Positions 26,781 to 36,455 of a stretch of DNA of 64,000 bases are shown here, one piece after another. This DNA comes from Yoonia sp. (GTDB lineage Bacteria; Pseudomonadota; Alphaproteobacteria; Rhodobacterales; Rhodobacteraceae). The stretch's first letter is position 1, and each line of letters starts with the position of its first letter. The notes under the pieces were generated by a model. It made no database searches. It was not told the origin of the DNA and saw only the letters and a program-made list of their open reading frames with translations. Where the stretch lies: the NCBI RefSeq assembly GCF_018402175.1, contig NZ_JAGYJK010000018.1, positions 1 to 64,000 of the forward strand. The letters run 5' to 3'. A program made the translations under genes and the position numbers.

Positions 26781-27497
26781 CTAGTCCAGATGCAGATAGA
26801 CACGCCGGTTCTGGCGGCCTTTCTTTTCAATCTTGCCGATCCGCACCGGCCCGATTTCGGATGTATTGGCGACATGGGTGCCGCCGCAGGGTTGCAGATC
26901 GGCGGTTTCCGCGCCGATCCCGATCCGCACCAGCCTGATCCGGCCCGACCCGCGCGGTGGCTGCACCGACATGGTTTTCACCAGATCAGGCTGCGCATCC
27001 AGATCGGCCTCGGTGATCCATTCCTCGGTCACAGCCATATTGCAGGCGATCAACCGGTTCAGCGCGTCTTCGAGCGCTTCTTTGTCCTCGGGGGCGTCGG
27101 GCATGTCGAAATCGAGCCGCCCTTTGTCGGTGGCAATAGCCCCGCCCGACACTGGCAGCGGGATCACGACCGATAACAAATGCAACGCCGTATGCACACG
27201 CATATGGCGGTATCGCCGGTCCCAGTTCAACTTTTGCAACAAAACCTGTCCGACAGGTGGCAAGGGGGCGGGTTCGGCGGGTAACAGGATGATACTGTCC
27301 CCTTCGCCCTTGACCGCCGTGGCGATATCCAGCGTCGTCCCCTGCCATGACAGGCTGCCACTGTCGCCCGGTTGCCCACCTGCGGTCGGATAGAACAGGC
27401 AGGCATCCAGCACGATCCCCCCTTCGGATGTGATGTCCAGCACGCGGCCTTCGGCCTGACGGGCATAGGCATCGTCACGAAACAACGGCTGTGTCAT
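26781..27497 (-). CDS. alaX: Alanyl-tRNA editing protein AlaX
   Basis: 238 residues, AlaX-M type trans-editing factor, which removes wrongly attached Ser or Gly from tRNA-Ala in the cytoplasm. The zinc motif HxxxH is in RVHTALHLL and the second pair in PCGGTHVANT. FYPTAGGQPGDSGSL near residue 36 is the typical N-terminal beta-barrel of the long form. Its start overlaps the stop of the mechanosensitive channel gene upstream (ATGA, 27494-27497). Confidence 0.93.
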   Translation of the reverse strand: MTQPLFRDDAYARQAEGRVLDITSEGGIVLDACLFYPTAGGQPGDSGSLSWQGTTLDIATAVKGEGDSIILLPAEPAPLPPVGQVLLQKLNWDRRYRHMRVHTALHLLSVVIPLPVSGGAIATDKGRLDFDMPDAPEDKEALEDALNRLIACNMAVTEEWITEADLDAQPDLVKTMSVQPPRGSGRIRLVRIGIGAETADLQPCGGTHVANTSEIGPVRIGKIEKKGRQNRRVYLHLD

Positions 27498-29806
27498 GCG
27501 GGATCACCTTTCAGGGTTTCGGGATTGCGCAGCCACAGATCCTGCTGCGGAAAGGGAATTTCGATCCCTTCAGCGACAAATCTGCGGGCGATTTCGTGGT
27601 TCATCTCGGATTTGACGCGCAGGACGAAATTCACGTCACGCAGGATGGCGCGGATCTCGAAATCCAGCGAACTGGCGCCGAAACCGATGAACAGCACCGC
27701 GGGGGGCGGCGTGATAATGACCATCGGATGGGCCTGCGCAATCTCGGACAGGATTTGCGCCACCTTGTCGGTATCGGTGCCATAGGCCACGCCCACCGGC
27801 ACGATCACGCGGCCCACCAGATTGCCGCGCGTCCAGTTGGTGACCTGCCCGCTGACCAGATCGGCGTTCGGCACGATGACATCGGTGCGGTCAAAGGTTT
27901 CGATCCGCGTAGACCGTACCGAGATCGCGCGCACATAGCCCATCTGGCCGCCAACCTCGATCCAGTCGCCTTCGCTGATCGGGCGTTCGATCAGCAAGAT
28001 GATGCCGGACACGAAATTCGACACGATATTTTGCAGGCCAAACCCGATGCCCACCGACAGCGCCCCAGCCACGATGGCCAGGCTGGACAGGTCGATCCCC
28101 GCCGATGTGATCGCGATCAGCGCCGCGAGCAGGATACCGACATAGCCAAACCCCACGGCGATGGCGTTCTGCCCGCCGGGGTCCAGCCGTGTGCGTGGCA
28201 ATACACTGCGCCGCAACGTGGCCTGAATGAACCGCGTCAGCGCATAGCCCAGCGAAAAGATGATGGCGAAGGTCAGGAAATCGGTGGGCGAAATCCGCGT
28301 CTCTCCTAGCGCGAAACCTTCGCGGAACCGGTTCCATATTTCCAGAATATCGTCGGTGCGCGCCCCCCAGATCAGGGCCAGAACCGGCAGGCTGCCCAGA
28401 TAGATCGCCAGACTGGCAAGGACAGGCAGCAGGGCCATCAGGCCTTTGGCTTCGTCGGCGGCGGCGTGGCGCAGGGTAATGTCATGGACGATCCGCTGCA
28501 AGACAAGGATCGCCCCCAACAAAGCCAGCGACAGGATCGAGGATGTCAAAATCCCCTGCCCCGCCGCCGAATAGCCCACAGCGGCCAGCGCCGGACCTGC
28601 CACCGCGACGATCGTGCAGAACCGGCCAACCTGCATCCGCATCCGGCCTTGCGACACGGGCGCGGTGTCGGATGCGATGGGGGGCGTCTTGATCAACCGT
28701 CCCAGCCGCCAGAACAGCACGCCAGCCACGCCGATCACCGGCAAGGCCATGGTGGCGGCGACCCCCGCTGCCAGATCGACAGACCCCGCCGCCGCTTCGA
28801 ACAGGGCACCAAAGGCCAGCACCCAGGCCAGCGCCAGCGTGATCCGCCGCGCATTGGCGCGGGTGTCTTTGCCATAGCCAAGATGCGCGGGCAGCGTGCC
28901 GTCGCTGAACACCTGCCGGCCCAGCCACCAGCCCAGCACCACCGTCATCCCCGCCGCCGGGATCGCGGCGATCACCGCCTGTCCGCGCAGCCCGAAAATC
29001 GCCAGCGTCTCTAGCCCCTGCGCCAAGGCCATCAGCCCGACCAGCGACACAAGGATCTGCATCAGCGATAAAAGAAACAACCAGATCGGCAGCAGGAACG
29101 TGTCACGATGCGACAACCGCGCGCGCCATTGCACCAGCCACCAGCGCGTATAGCCGACCAGCAACACCGCAAGGCCGATGAACAAGGCCGCACGCGGCAG
29201 GTTCGCCAACAGCCGCCCGTTAGCAGACTGGACCTGCAAACCGGCCAACGTTTCCGCGCCGACCGTGCGGATCACCTGCCATGTCGCACTGGCCGCCGCA
29301 GGCCAGAGCGCGGGGTTCAGCGGTGACGGACCCCGCTGGAACAGCTGGGCTGTCTGTTGTTGCAGGACCTTCATGTCCAGCTCGCTGATCAGCCCGTTGG
29401 CGCGGGCAAAGGCCTCTTGCGCCAGCGCGCGGGGCGCCAGCAGATCGTCACGCTGCGCCTGCAGTGCTGCGCGCCGGTCCGCGACCTGCGCCGGTTCCGT
29501 GCCGCTGTCCGGCACCGCACCCAATGCGGACAGCTGCGCATTCACCGTGGCCAACCGGTTTGCGTTGACATTGCTTTGCGACAGGAAATAGTCGCGCCAC
29601 CCCGCCAGTTCCGCGCGCAGCCGCATGATCGCGAATTGCGAGGATGTGTCGCGCATCACCAGCGTTTCGGCCCGTTCGGCCAGCGCAGACCACACGGCGG
29701 GATCGTCATAGGGTACACCCGCCACTGGCGCTGCATCCTGCGCCAGCGCGGCCATCGGCCATAACAGGCAGACAAGCAGGCGAAAGACCAGCGCGCGTGC
29801 CGTCAT
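27494..29806 (-). CDS. Large MscS-family mechanosensitive channel (DUF3772)
   Basis: 770 residues from ATG 29806, where a signal peptide starts (MTARALVFRLLVCLLWPMAALA); the frame is open further upstream, but that part overlaps the previous gene. Layout: periplasmic helical DUF3772 region (about 30-190), some nine membrane helices, then the MscS pore and beta domain (SVGIGFGLQNIVSNFVSGII, LIERPISEGDWIEVGGQMGY, SVRSTRIETFDRTDVIVPN). Such channels open under membrane tension to release solutes in osmotic downshock. ATG overlaps the cysK stop (29803-29806). Confidence 0.9.
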   Translation of the reverse strand: MTARALVFRLLVCLLWPMAALAQDAAPVAGVPYDDPAVWSALAERAETLVMRDTSSQFAIMRLRAELAGWRDYFLSQSNVNANRLATVNAQLSALGAVPDSGTEPAQVADRRAALQAQRDDLLAPRALAQEAFARANGLISELDMKVLQQQTAQLFQRGPSPLNPALWPAAASATWQVIRTVGAETLAGLQVQSANGRLLANLPRAALFIGLAVLLVGYTRWWLVQWRARLSHRDTFLLPIWLFLLSLMQILVSLVGLMALAQGLETLAIFGLRGQAVIAAIPAAGMTVVLGWWLGRQVFSDGTLPAHLGYGKDTRANARRITLALAWVLAFGALFEAAAGSVDLAAGVAATMALPVIGVAGVLFWRLGRLIKTPPIASDTAPVSQGRMRMQVGRFCTIVAVAGPALAAVGYSAAGQGILTSSILSLALLGAILVLQRIVHDITLRHAAADEAKGLMALLPVLASLAIYLGSLPVLALIWGARTDDILEIWNRFREGFALGETRISPTDFLTFAIIFSLGYALTRFIQATLRRSVLPRTRLDPGGQNAIAVGFGYVGILLAALIAITSAGIDLSSLAIVAGALSVGIGFGLQNIVSNFVSGIILLIERPISEGDWIEVGGQMGYVRAISVRSTRIETFDRTDVIVPNADLVSGQVTNWTRGNLVGRVIVPVGVAYGTDTDKVAQILSEIAQAHPMVIITPPPAVLFIGFGASSLDFEIRAILRDVNFVLRVKSEMNHEIARRFVAEGIEIPFPQQDLWLRNPETLKGDPA

Positions 29807-30837
29807 ACGGGGGCAAGCACCGAGGGCACATCGGCCTTTTCTTCCAGCCATGCGGGCACCGGCAGTCCCTTTGCGCGCATGAAGGCGGGGTTGTAGATCT
29901 TGGATTGGTACCGGCTGCCGACATCGCACAGGATCGTCACGATCACATGGCCCGGCCCCATGTCGCGCGCCATGCGGATCGCCCCCGCCATATTGATCGC
30001 GGTGGACCCGCCCATGCACAGACCCTCGTGCTGCATCAGGTCATAGATCAGCGGCAAGGCTTCGGCATCGGGGATCTGATAGGCGTAATCGGGGGTCAGA
30101 CCTTCGAGGTTGGCCGTGATCCGGCCCTGCCCGATCCCTTCGGACACCGACCCGCCCTCGGATTTCAACGCGCCATGTTCATAGAAATTATACAGCGCCG
30201 ATCCTTCTGGGTCGGCCAACCCGATCTTGACGCCTTTGGGCTGCAGCGCCAGCGCGACGCCTGCCAGCGTGCCGCCGGACCCCACCGCGCAGATGAACCC
30301 GTCCACCTTGCCATCGGTCTGCGCCCAGATTTCGGGGGCTGTGGTTTCCACATGGGCCTGCCGGTTGGCGGTATTGTCGAACTGGTTGGCCCAGATCACG
30401 CCATCGGGTTCGGTTTCGCGCAGCGCAATGGCCAGCCGTTCGGAATAGCGGACGTAATTGTTGGGGTTGCTATAGGGGGCGGCAGGCACCTCGACCAGCT
30501 TGGCGCCGGCAAGGCGCAGCATGTCTTTCTTTTCCTGACTTTGGGTTTCAGGAATGACGATCACCGTCTTGAACCCCATCGACGAGCCCAGCAGCGCCAG
30601 CCCGATGCCGGTATTGCCGGCCGTGCCTTCGACGATGGTGCCACCCGGGCGCAGGTTCCCGCGCGCGATGGCATCCTTGATCATGTACAGCGCGGCACGA
30701 TCCTTGACCGACTGGCCGGGGTTCAGAAATTCGGCCTTGCCCAGAATGGTGCAGCCTGTCGCCTGCGATGCGGCGCGCAGCTTGATCAGGGGGGTATTGC
30801 CGATTGCTTCGGCGAAATCATTGCGGATCTGCATCAT
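29803..30837 (-). CDS. cysK: Cysteine synthase A-type enzyme
   Basis: 344 residues, PLP-dependent O-acetylserine sulfhydrylase family. Visible: IGNTPLIKL near the start, PLP lysine in LNPGQSVKDRAALYM, the substrate loop EGTAGNTGIGLAL, and the phosphate-binding loop GSGGTLAGVAL. It makes cysteine from O-acetylserine and sulfide. A trgA-like gene lies 123 bp upstream on the same strand; trgAB and cysK form the tellurite-resistance locus described in Rhodobacter sphaeroides. trgB is not seen here. Confidence 0.92.
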   Translation of the reverse strand: MMQIRNDFAEAIGNTPLIKLRAASQATGCTILGKAEFLNPGQSVKDRAALYMIKDAIARGNLRPGGTIVEGTAGNTGIGLALLGSSMGFKTVIVIPETQSQEKKDMLRLAGAKLVEVPAAPYSNPNNYVRYSERLAIALRETEPDGVIWANQFDNTANRQAHVETTAPEIWAQTDGKVDGFICAVGSGGTLAGVALALQPKGVKIGLADPEGSALYNFYEHGALKSEGGSVSEGIGQGRITANLEGLTPDYAYQIPDAEALPLIYDLMQHEGLCMGGSTAINMAGAIRMARDMGPGHVIVTILCDVGSRYQSKIYNPAFMRAKGLPVPAWLEEKADVPSVLAPV

Positions 30838-30960
30838 CAGGGCCTTTCATTATACCCTTGTTGTGTAGAACCGCACCCGCCCGACATCAACCCATCGCGC
30901 GCAGCAGGGCCGGATCAGCCCCTGTCACACCAAGGCCCCATGAGCGAAAAGAACGGTCAC

Positions 30961-31425
30961 CTAGCGATACTTCTGTGCAACATATTCCGTCACCCAAGCA
31001 CAAAGGACGGCCCCGACAAAAAGGCTTGTGATCAGGGTCGTATCGGTGAACCGGCTGCCTTCGGTGATCATCAGATCAAAGATGCCGACAATCGCCTCTG
31101 ACAAGCCTTGATAGCGGTTGTGCAGCGCGTGGCGGATCATCAGCGAAAAGGCGATCACCAACAGTGACAAAAACCCAAAGGCAAACCCCGTCGTCACGCC
31201 GGTCCCGATGGCAGCGATATATCCGTTGCCCGTGCGCCGCCCCACATATGTCCAGCCAAGGTACAGACCGATGATCACGCTGGCCGGCAGGAACGATCCG
31301 GGCGGTTTGCCTTCAAGGAAAAACGGCGCAGCGAGCCCCGCAATATACAAACCCAAAAGCCCGAACAAAACAGCCCCAGCCAAACGCGCGGCTGTGGGCA
31401 TAGAAGACCGATACGATACCGACAT
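30961..31425 (-). CDS. trgA: TrgA-like membrane protein
   Basis: 154 residues from ATG 31425, which has GAGG 8 bases before it; an inner start at ATG 31401 (MPTAARLAGAVLF) matches the usual TrgA beginning. Four membrane helices (AGAVLFGLLGLYIAGLAAPF, SFLPASVIIGLYLGWTYVGR, GVTTGFAFGFLSLLVIAFSL, LITSLFVGAVLCAWVTEYVA). TrgA was described with cysK in tellurite resistance in R. sphaeroides; the biochemical role is not known. Confidence 0.75.
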   Translation of the reverse strand: MSVSYRSSMPTAARLAGAVLFGLLGLYIAGLAAPFFLEGKPPGSFLPASVIIGLYLGWTYVGRRTGNGYIAAIGTGVTTGFAFGFLSLLVIAFSLMIRHALHNRYQGLSEAIVGIFDLMITEGSRFTDTTLITSLFVGAVLCAWVTEYVAQKYR

Positions 31426-31481
31426 CTTGCAACCTCATACTCGTTACCAAACACTTGAAACCTTACACCAACACGCCCCGA

Positions 31482-32690
31482 TCAGGACGCGCGGGTCACC
31501 GTGATCTGTGTGACGTCGCAGTTTCCGCTATGAAATGTCCCCGCGCAAGAGGTCAGATAAAAGTTCCACATCCGCCGGAACCGGTCATCGAACCCCAACG
31601 CCTGCACCTGATCCCAGCGCGCGTTGAACGTATCGTGCCAGCGGCGCAGGGTCTGGCTATAGCTTTCGCCAAATTCGATGGATTGCGCAACGTGCAGCCC
31701 TGCTTTTTCAATCTCTTGGCGCAGCACGACGGGGCTGGGCAGCATGCCACCCGGAAAGATGTATTTCTGGATGAAATCGACGCCGCGTTTGTAGACATGC
31801 CAGCGGCGGTGTTCGACGGTGATGATCTGCAAGGTCGCATTCTTGCCGGGCTTGAGCCTGTCGTGCAGGGTTTCGAAATAGACCGGCCAGTATTTTTCGC
31901 CCACGGCCTCGAACATCTCGATACTGGCGATCCCGTCATAGATGCCTTTTTCGTCGCGGTAATCCTGCATCTTGATCGTGACCTTGTCGGACAGACCCGC
32001 CTTTTGCATCCGCTCCACGGCGTAATCATGCTGCGCCTGACTGATCGTCAGGCCGGTCACCCGCAACCCGCGTTCCTTGGCGGCATATTCGGCAAAACCG
32101 CCCCAGCCACAACCGATTTCCAGCACATGATCACCGGGCTGCACGCCCATCTGGTCAACCATGCTTTTGTATTTCTCGATCTGGCCGGCTTCCATGCTTT
32201 CCTGACCGGTCACGAATTTGGCCGAGGAATAGGTCATCGTGTCGTCCAGCCACAGACCGTAGAACTCATTGCCCAGATCATAGTGATAGCTGATGTTCTT
32301 GCGCGCCTGCTTTTTCGAATTGTTCTGCAACCAGAACCGCATCCGTTCGTAAAACCGCACCAGAAACTGCCCCGGAAAGCCGTCATAGATATGTTCCATG
32401 TCGTCATGCATCAGATCCATGAAGGCCATCAGGTCGGGCGTGGACCACCAGCCGTCCATATAGGATTCGCAAAAGCCCAGATCGCCTTCGCGCACGGTGC
32501 GGGCAAAGACATCGGTATTGTGGACATGCACTTCGGCAACATAGCCGGGTTCGGCCCCGTCGGCGCGGAAATGGCGGCCATCGGGCAGGATGATATCGAT
32601 ACGGCCGCGTTTCATCGTCTTGAGCGCGTCAAAGACATTGCTGAAATACCGCGGCAGTCCGGTCTGCCCATGCGTGGTCGTCAGGATCAT
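31482..32690 (-). CDS. cfa: Cyclopropane-fatty-acyl-phospholipid synthase
   Basis: 402 residues from ATG 32690 (GGAA 7 bases before; ATG 32714 has no ribosome site). SAM-dependent methyltransferase that adds a methylene group to double bonds of membrane phospholipids. The SAM site is VLEIGCGWGGFAEYAA, followed by GLTISQAQHDYA and IASIEMFEAVGEKYW; the family phrase SYHYDLGNEFYGLWLDDTMT is present. The tail keeps the active-site region FIQKYIFPGGMLPS. Related family members make other modified fatty acids, so the exact product is inferred. Confidence 0.92.
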   Translation of the reverse strand: MILTTTHGQTGLPRYFSNVFDALKTMKRGRIDIILPDGRHFRADGAEPGYVAEVHVHNTDVFARTVREGDLGFCESYMDGWWSTPDLMAFMDLMHDDMEHIYDGFPGQFLVRFYERMRFWLQNNSKKQARKNISYHYDLGNEFYGLWLDDTMTYSSAKFVTGQESMEAGQIEKYKSMVDQMGVQPGDHVLEIGCGWGGFAEYAAKERGLRVTGLTISQAQHDYAVERMQKAGLSDKVTIKMQDYRDEKGIYDGIASIEMFEAVGEKYWPVYFETLHDRLKPGKNATLQIITVEHRRWHVYKRGVDFIQKYIFPGGMLPSPVVLRQEIEKAGLHVAQSIEFGESYSQTLRRWHDTFNARWDQVQALGFDDRFRRMWNFYLTSCAGTFHSGNCDVTQITVTRAS

Positions 32691-32789
32691 GCGTCTTCCG
32701 TTCCTAGATTTCATTCACTGCGTTGACAGCTAATTAACCTTTGCGCCGACGAAGTCACGGCAATCCTTGTCAAAAAGTTGCCGCAGCCC

Positions 32790-34205
32790 TCAAAATCCAC
32801 GGTTGCCATAGGCGTCAAGCGCGCGGGTCCGCCCCTGCTCGGGGGTGACCACGGGGTCGGGATAGGCGGCGTCAGGGCGCATCTGCCAGATTTGCGGGAT
32901 CATCTCGAAATAGGTCAGCGCGCTGTCTTGCGGACTGCGATACCGTTCGGCAATCCAGCGTTTGACATAGGCGCGGTCTTTGTCGAATTTATCCAGCTGC
33001 GTCACCGGATTAAACACGCGGAAATAGGGTGTCGCATCCGGCCCAGACCCTGCCGACCATTGCCAGCCCATCGCATTGCTGGCGGGGTCCCAGTCGATCA
33101 GATGGTCGGCGAACCAGTCCAGCCCGATTTTCCAATGGGTCATCAGATGCTTGGTCAGATAGGAGGCAACGATCATCCGCCCGCGGTTGTGCATGGTGCC
33201 GGTGACATACATTTCACGCATGGCGGCATCGACAAAGGGGATGCCGGTGCGCCCTTGTTGCCAAGCCTTCACCTCTGGCGTGATTTCGGTATTCCACGGG
33301 AAAGCATCCCAATCCTCTTTCCAGTTATCCGTCAGGATACGCGGCGTGTGATGCGCCAGATGATAGGCGAATTCGCGCCAGACCAGTTCTTTGAGGAATA
33401 CCTCGGCATCGGCCTTGCCATCGCGCAAGGCGCGTTGGCCCGCATGCCAGCAGATGCGCGGGCTGATTTCGCCAAAGGTCAGGTTTTCCGACAGGTTGGA
33501 CGTACCTTTGATCGCGGGCAGGTCGCGGCCTTTGACGTAATCGCCCACACGGTCGGCGATAAAGGCGTCGAGCCTGTCCCGCGCCGCATCCTCGCCCACG
33601 GTGCAATGGCGGGCCAGAATGTCGCCCCCGCGCTGCATCGCGCGGCGCAGCTGCCAATCGGCCAGAGCGTCACTTGCAGGCCAAGCGGCGGGGGCCGCGA
33701 TTTTCGCAGGGCGCGGCAGGGGTTCGGCCACATCATTGCCGCGCACAGCGTTCCACATCGGGGTGTAGACCTTGTAGAACCCGCCTGTCTTGGTGGCGAC
33801 GGTCCAAGGTTCGAACAGCAGATGTCCGGTGAAACTGCGCGCTGCGATCCCGTCTGATTTCAGCGCGGACTTCACGGCGGTGTCGCGGTCATTGGCCGCC
33901 GCATGGTAAAGCCGCGACCAGTAAACAGCCCCTGCCCCTGTTTCCCCGATCAGATCGCGCAAGACATCCAGTGCCGGACCCTTGCGCAGGATCAGCCTGC
34001 TGCCCCGATCCGCCAGCACCTTGCCAAATTGTGCCAGCGCCAGATCCAGCCGCAGTTTCTGCGCCGCGCCCAAGGATGCCACCTGATCATCGTGGATAAA
34101 AACGGGGACCACAGGCTGCCCGCTTTCACAGGCAGCGGTCAGGGCGGGATGGTCGGCAAGCCGCAGGTCGCGGCGGAACCAGACGATAATCGGTGTTTGT
34201 GTCAT
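32790..34205 (-). CDS. phrB: Deoxyribodipyrimidine photolyase / cryptochrome
   Basis: 471 residues, class I CPD photolyase family. N-terminal antenna domain (IIVWFRRDLRLADHPAL), then the FAD domain with GLDWFADHLIDWDPASNAMG and WQWSAGSGPDATPYFRVFNP, both strongly conserved, and the Trp-rich chain around WREFAYHLAHHTP. It repairs UV-made pyrimidine dimers with blue light, fitting a sunlit marine habitat. Stop/start overlap (ATGA 34202-34205) with the upstream PLP enzyme gene. Confidence 0.92.
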   Translation of the reverse strand: MTQTPIIVWFRRDLRLADHPALTAACESGQPVVPVFIHDDQVASLGAAQKLRLDLALAQFGKVLADRGSRLILRKGPALDVLRDLIGETGAGAVYWSRLYHAAANDRDTAVKSALKSDGIAARSFTGHLLFEPWTVATKTGGFYKVYTPMWNAVRGNDVAEPLPRPAKIAAPAAWPASDALADWQLRRAMQRGGDILARHCTVGEDAARDRLDAFIADRVGDYVKGRDLPAIKGTSNLSENLTFGEISPRICWHAGQRALRDGKADAEVFLKELVWREFAYHLAHHTPRILTDNWKEDWDAFPWNTEITPEVKAWQQGRTGIPFVDAAMREMYVTGTMHNRGRMIVASYLTKHLMTHWKIGLDWFADHLIDWDPASNAMGWQWSAGSGPDATPYFRVFNPVTQLDKFDKDRAYVKRWIAERYRSPQDSALTYFEMIPQIWQMRPDAAYPDPVVTPEQGRTRALDAYGNRGF

Positions 34206-35416
34206 AGCACCTGATCTAGCGCCGCCATCAACTGGTCAAGCTCTGCCATGCTGGTGTAATGCGTGAAACTGACCCGCAGCACGCCTTTGTCCAGATCGAC
34301 CCCCATCGCCTGCAAAGGACGCTGGGCATAAAAATCGCCACCTTCGGCCATGATCCCGAACGGCACCAGCCGTGCGGCGACATCGGCGGCGTTGCCTTGC
34401 AAGGCCATCGCCACGGTCGGCGCGCGGGTTACAGGGTCGGACGGGCCGATCAGACGGACCGAGTTCTTGGCGCTGACATAATCCAGCAGCGGCGTCAGCA
34501 AGGCCACTTCCTGCGCGCGCATCAGGTCATGCGACAGCCGCGCGGCCTCTGCCCCCGTGCCACCGCCGTGATGTTGCGCCATCGCATCGAAATAATCCGC
34601 CATACCCGCACTGGCCGCGATCTGCGCATGGTCGGGGCCTGCGGGGGTGAAGCGTTTGTATAGGGTGTCGCCGTTGAAATGGTGCCCCTGATTGGGCAGT
34701 TCAAACCCGAAATCTTCGCGGATCACCATGATCCCCTGATGTGGACCGTAGGTTTTATAGGCGCTGAACAGATAGACATCGCACCCCAGCGCGCCGACAT
34801 CGGCAAAGCCATGTGGCGCATAGCTGACACCATCGACACAGACCCGCGCGCCTGCGGATTTGGCGACCTGCGTGATGGCTTCTACATCATTAATGGCCCC
34901 GATCACATTGGAACAATGCGGAAAACAGACCAAAGCTGTATCATCACCCAAAAGCTGCGCCAGATCATCGGGGTTTAGCAATCCGGTGTCGGGGTCAAGC
35001 TGCCATTCGACCACGCGCAGGCCATCCTCGGCCAGCCTGCGCCACGGGCCGGAATTGGCCTCGTGGTCCTGATTGGTGACGATGATCTTTTGCCCCGGTT
35101 TGATCCAGCGGCGCACGGCCTGCGCCAGAACATAGGTGTTCTGGGTTGTGGACGGGCCGAAGGACAGCTCGTTCCGCGCCACGCCCAGCATCGCGGCCAG
35201 CCGCGTGCGGGCCTCGTCCATTTCCGCGCCGCCCAAACGGGACGCCTCATAAGCCGAATAGGGCTGCACTTTGCGCTGGGTGTAAAACCGGTGCAGGCGG
35301 TCGATGACCTGCTGGCAGGCATAAGACCCGCCCGCATTGCCGAAAAACGCCTGTCCTTGCAGGCTTGGTTCCGAAAACGCGGGGAATTGCGCCCGCACCC
35401 ATGCCAGATCAAGCAT
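34202..35416 (-). CDS. Cysteine desulfurase-like class V aminotransferase
   Basis: 404 residues, PLP-dependent fold type I, TIGR01976-like cysteine desulfurase subgroup. The PLP lysine is in LFSAYKTYGPHQG; other family marks are SFGPSTTQNTYVLAQAV, VTNQDHEANSGPW and VCVDGVSYAPHGFADV. The Cys loop typical of IscS is not obvious, so it may instead be an isopenicillin-epimerase-like enzyme. It overlaps the acuI-like stop by 8 bp (35409-35416) and the photolyase start by 4 bp, so the three are one operon. Confidence 0.83.
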   Translation of the reverse strand: MLDLAWVRAQFPAFSEPSLQGQAFFGNAGGSYACQQVIDRLHRFYTQRKVQPYSAYEASRLGGAEMDEARTRLAAMLGVARNELSFGPSTTQNTYVLAQAVRRWIKPGQKIIVTNQDHEANSGPWRRLAEDGLRVVEWQLDPDTGLLNPDDLAQLLGDDTALVCFPHCSNVIGAINDVEAITQVAKSAGARVCVDGVSYAPHGFADVGALGCDVYLFSAYKTYGPHQGIMVIREDFGFELPNQGHHFNGDTLYKRFTPAGPDHAQIAASAGMADYFDAMAQHHGGGTGAEAARLSHDLMRAQEVALLTPLLDYVSAKNSVRLIGPSDPVTRAPTVAMALQGNAADVAARLVPFGIMAEGGDFYAQRPLQAMGVDLDKGVLRVSFTHYTSMAELDQLMAALDQVL

Positions 35417-36392
35417 TCACATCCACCACCACACGGCCCTTGACGCGGCCTGCCAGAATATCCGCGCCCAGTTGCGGCAGATCAGACAAAGTCGCGGGCT
35501 GGATCATCGCGTCAAGCTTGTCCATCGGCAGATCGCGCGCGATCCGTGCCCAGGCGCGCAGACGGTTGTCGTAGGGCTGCATCACAGAATCGATGCCCAG
35601 CAGGTTCACACCGCGCAGCAGGAACGGAATGACCGTTGCGGGCAGGGTCGCGCCCCCGGCCAGACCGACGGCCGCGACCGAGGCGCCATATTCCATCTGC
35701 CCCAGCACGCGCGCCAGCATCGCGCCGCCCACGGCATCGACGCAACCGCCCCATGTTTCGCCTTCCAGCGGGCGTTTGACGGTCTCGGCCAATTCTTCGC
35801 GCGCGACGATCTGGGTGGCGCCCAAGGATGTCAGGTAATCGGCTGTCTCTGGCCGTCCGGTGACAGCGGCGACCTGATACCCCAGATGCGCAAGGATCGC
35901 GGTAGCCACCGACCCCACGCCACCGGCAGCCCCCGTGACCAGCACAGGACCGGATTTGATGCCGTGATCTTCCAGCGCCATCACCGCCAGCATCGCGGTG
36001 AAACCGGCGGTGCCGACCGCCATCGCCTGCCGCGTGGTCAAACCGTCCGGCAAAGGCACCAGCCAGTCGGCCTTGACCCGCGCCTTTTGGGAATAGCCGC
36101 CCCAATGCGCCTCGCCCACGCGCCAGCCGGTCAGCACGACCTTGTCACCCGACGCATAGCGCGGATCGTCCGACGCCTCGACCGTGCCGGCAAAGTCAAT
36201 GCCGGGGATATGCGGATAATTGCGCACCAACCCGCCCCCCGGCCCGATGCACAGCCCGTCCTTGTAATTCACCGTCGAATAATCGACCGCGACCGTCACA
36301 TCACCCGCAGGCAGCCGGTCAAGCGTGATCTCCTGCACGGCGGCATGGGTTTTGCCGGTGTCATCCTTGTCGACAATCAGGGCCTTGAACAT
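35409..36392 (-). CDS. acuI: Acrylyl-CoA reductase (AcuI-type MDR oxidoreductase)
   Basis: 327 residues, zinc-free medium-chain dehydrogenase/reductase of the YhdH/AcuI group. Typical parts: STVNYKDGLCIGPGGGLVRN, PHIPGIDFAGTVEASDDPRY, the NADPH loop VTGAAGGVGSVATAILAHLG, and GGCVDAVGGAML. AcuI reduces the toxic acryloyl-CoA to propanoyl-CoA, mainly during DMSP use in marine Roseobacters and Rhodobacter. No DMSP lyase gene lies next to it here, so its role is probably general detoxification. Confidence 0.88.
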   Translation of the reverse strand: MFKALIVDKDDTGKTHAAVQEITLDRLPAGDVTVAVDYSTVNYKDGLCIGPGGGLVRNYPHIPGIDFAGTVEASDDPRYASGDKVVLTGWRVGEAHWGGYSQKARVKADWLVPLPDGLTTRQAMAVGTAGFTAMLAVMALEDHGIKSGPVLVTGAAGGVGSVATAILAHLGYQVAAVTGRPETADYLTSLGATQIVAREELAETVKRPLEGETWGGCVDAVGGAMLARVLGQMEYGASVAAVGLAGGATLPATVIPFLLRGVNLLGIDSVMQPYDNRLRAWARIARDLPMDKLDAMIQPATLSDLPQLGADILAGRVKGRVVVDVNA

Positions 36393-36455
36393 GGGTCTAT
36401 CCTTTATAAAGAAATGCAGAAATCATTAGGCAAAGCGCGTGTCAGCGCGCGTTGA

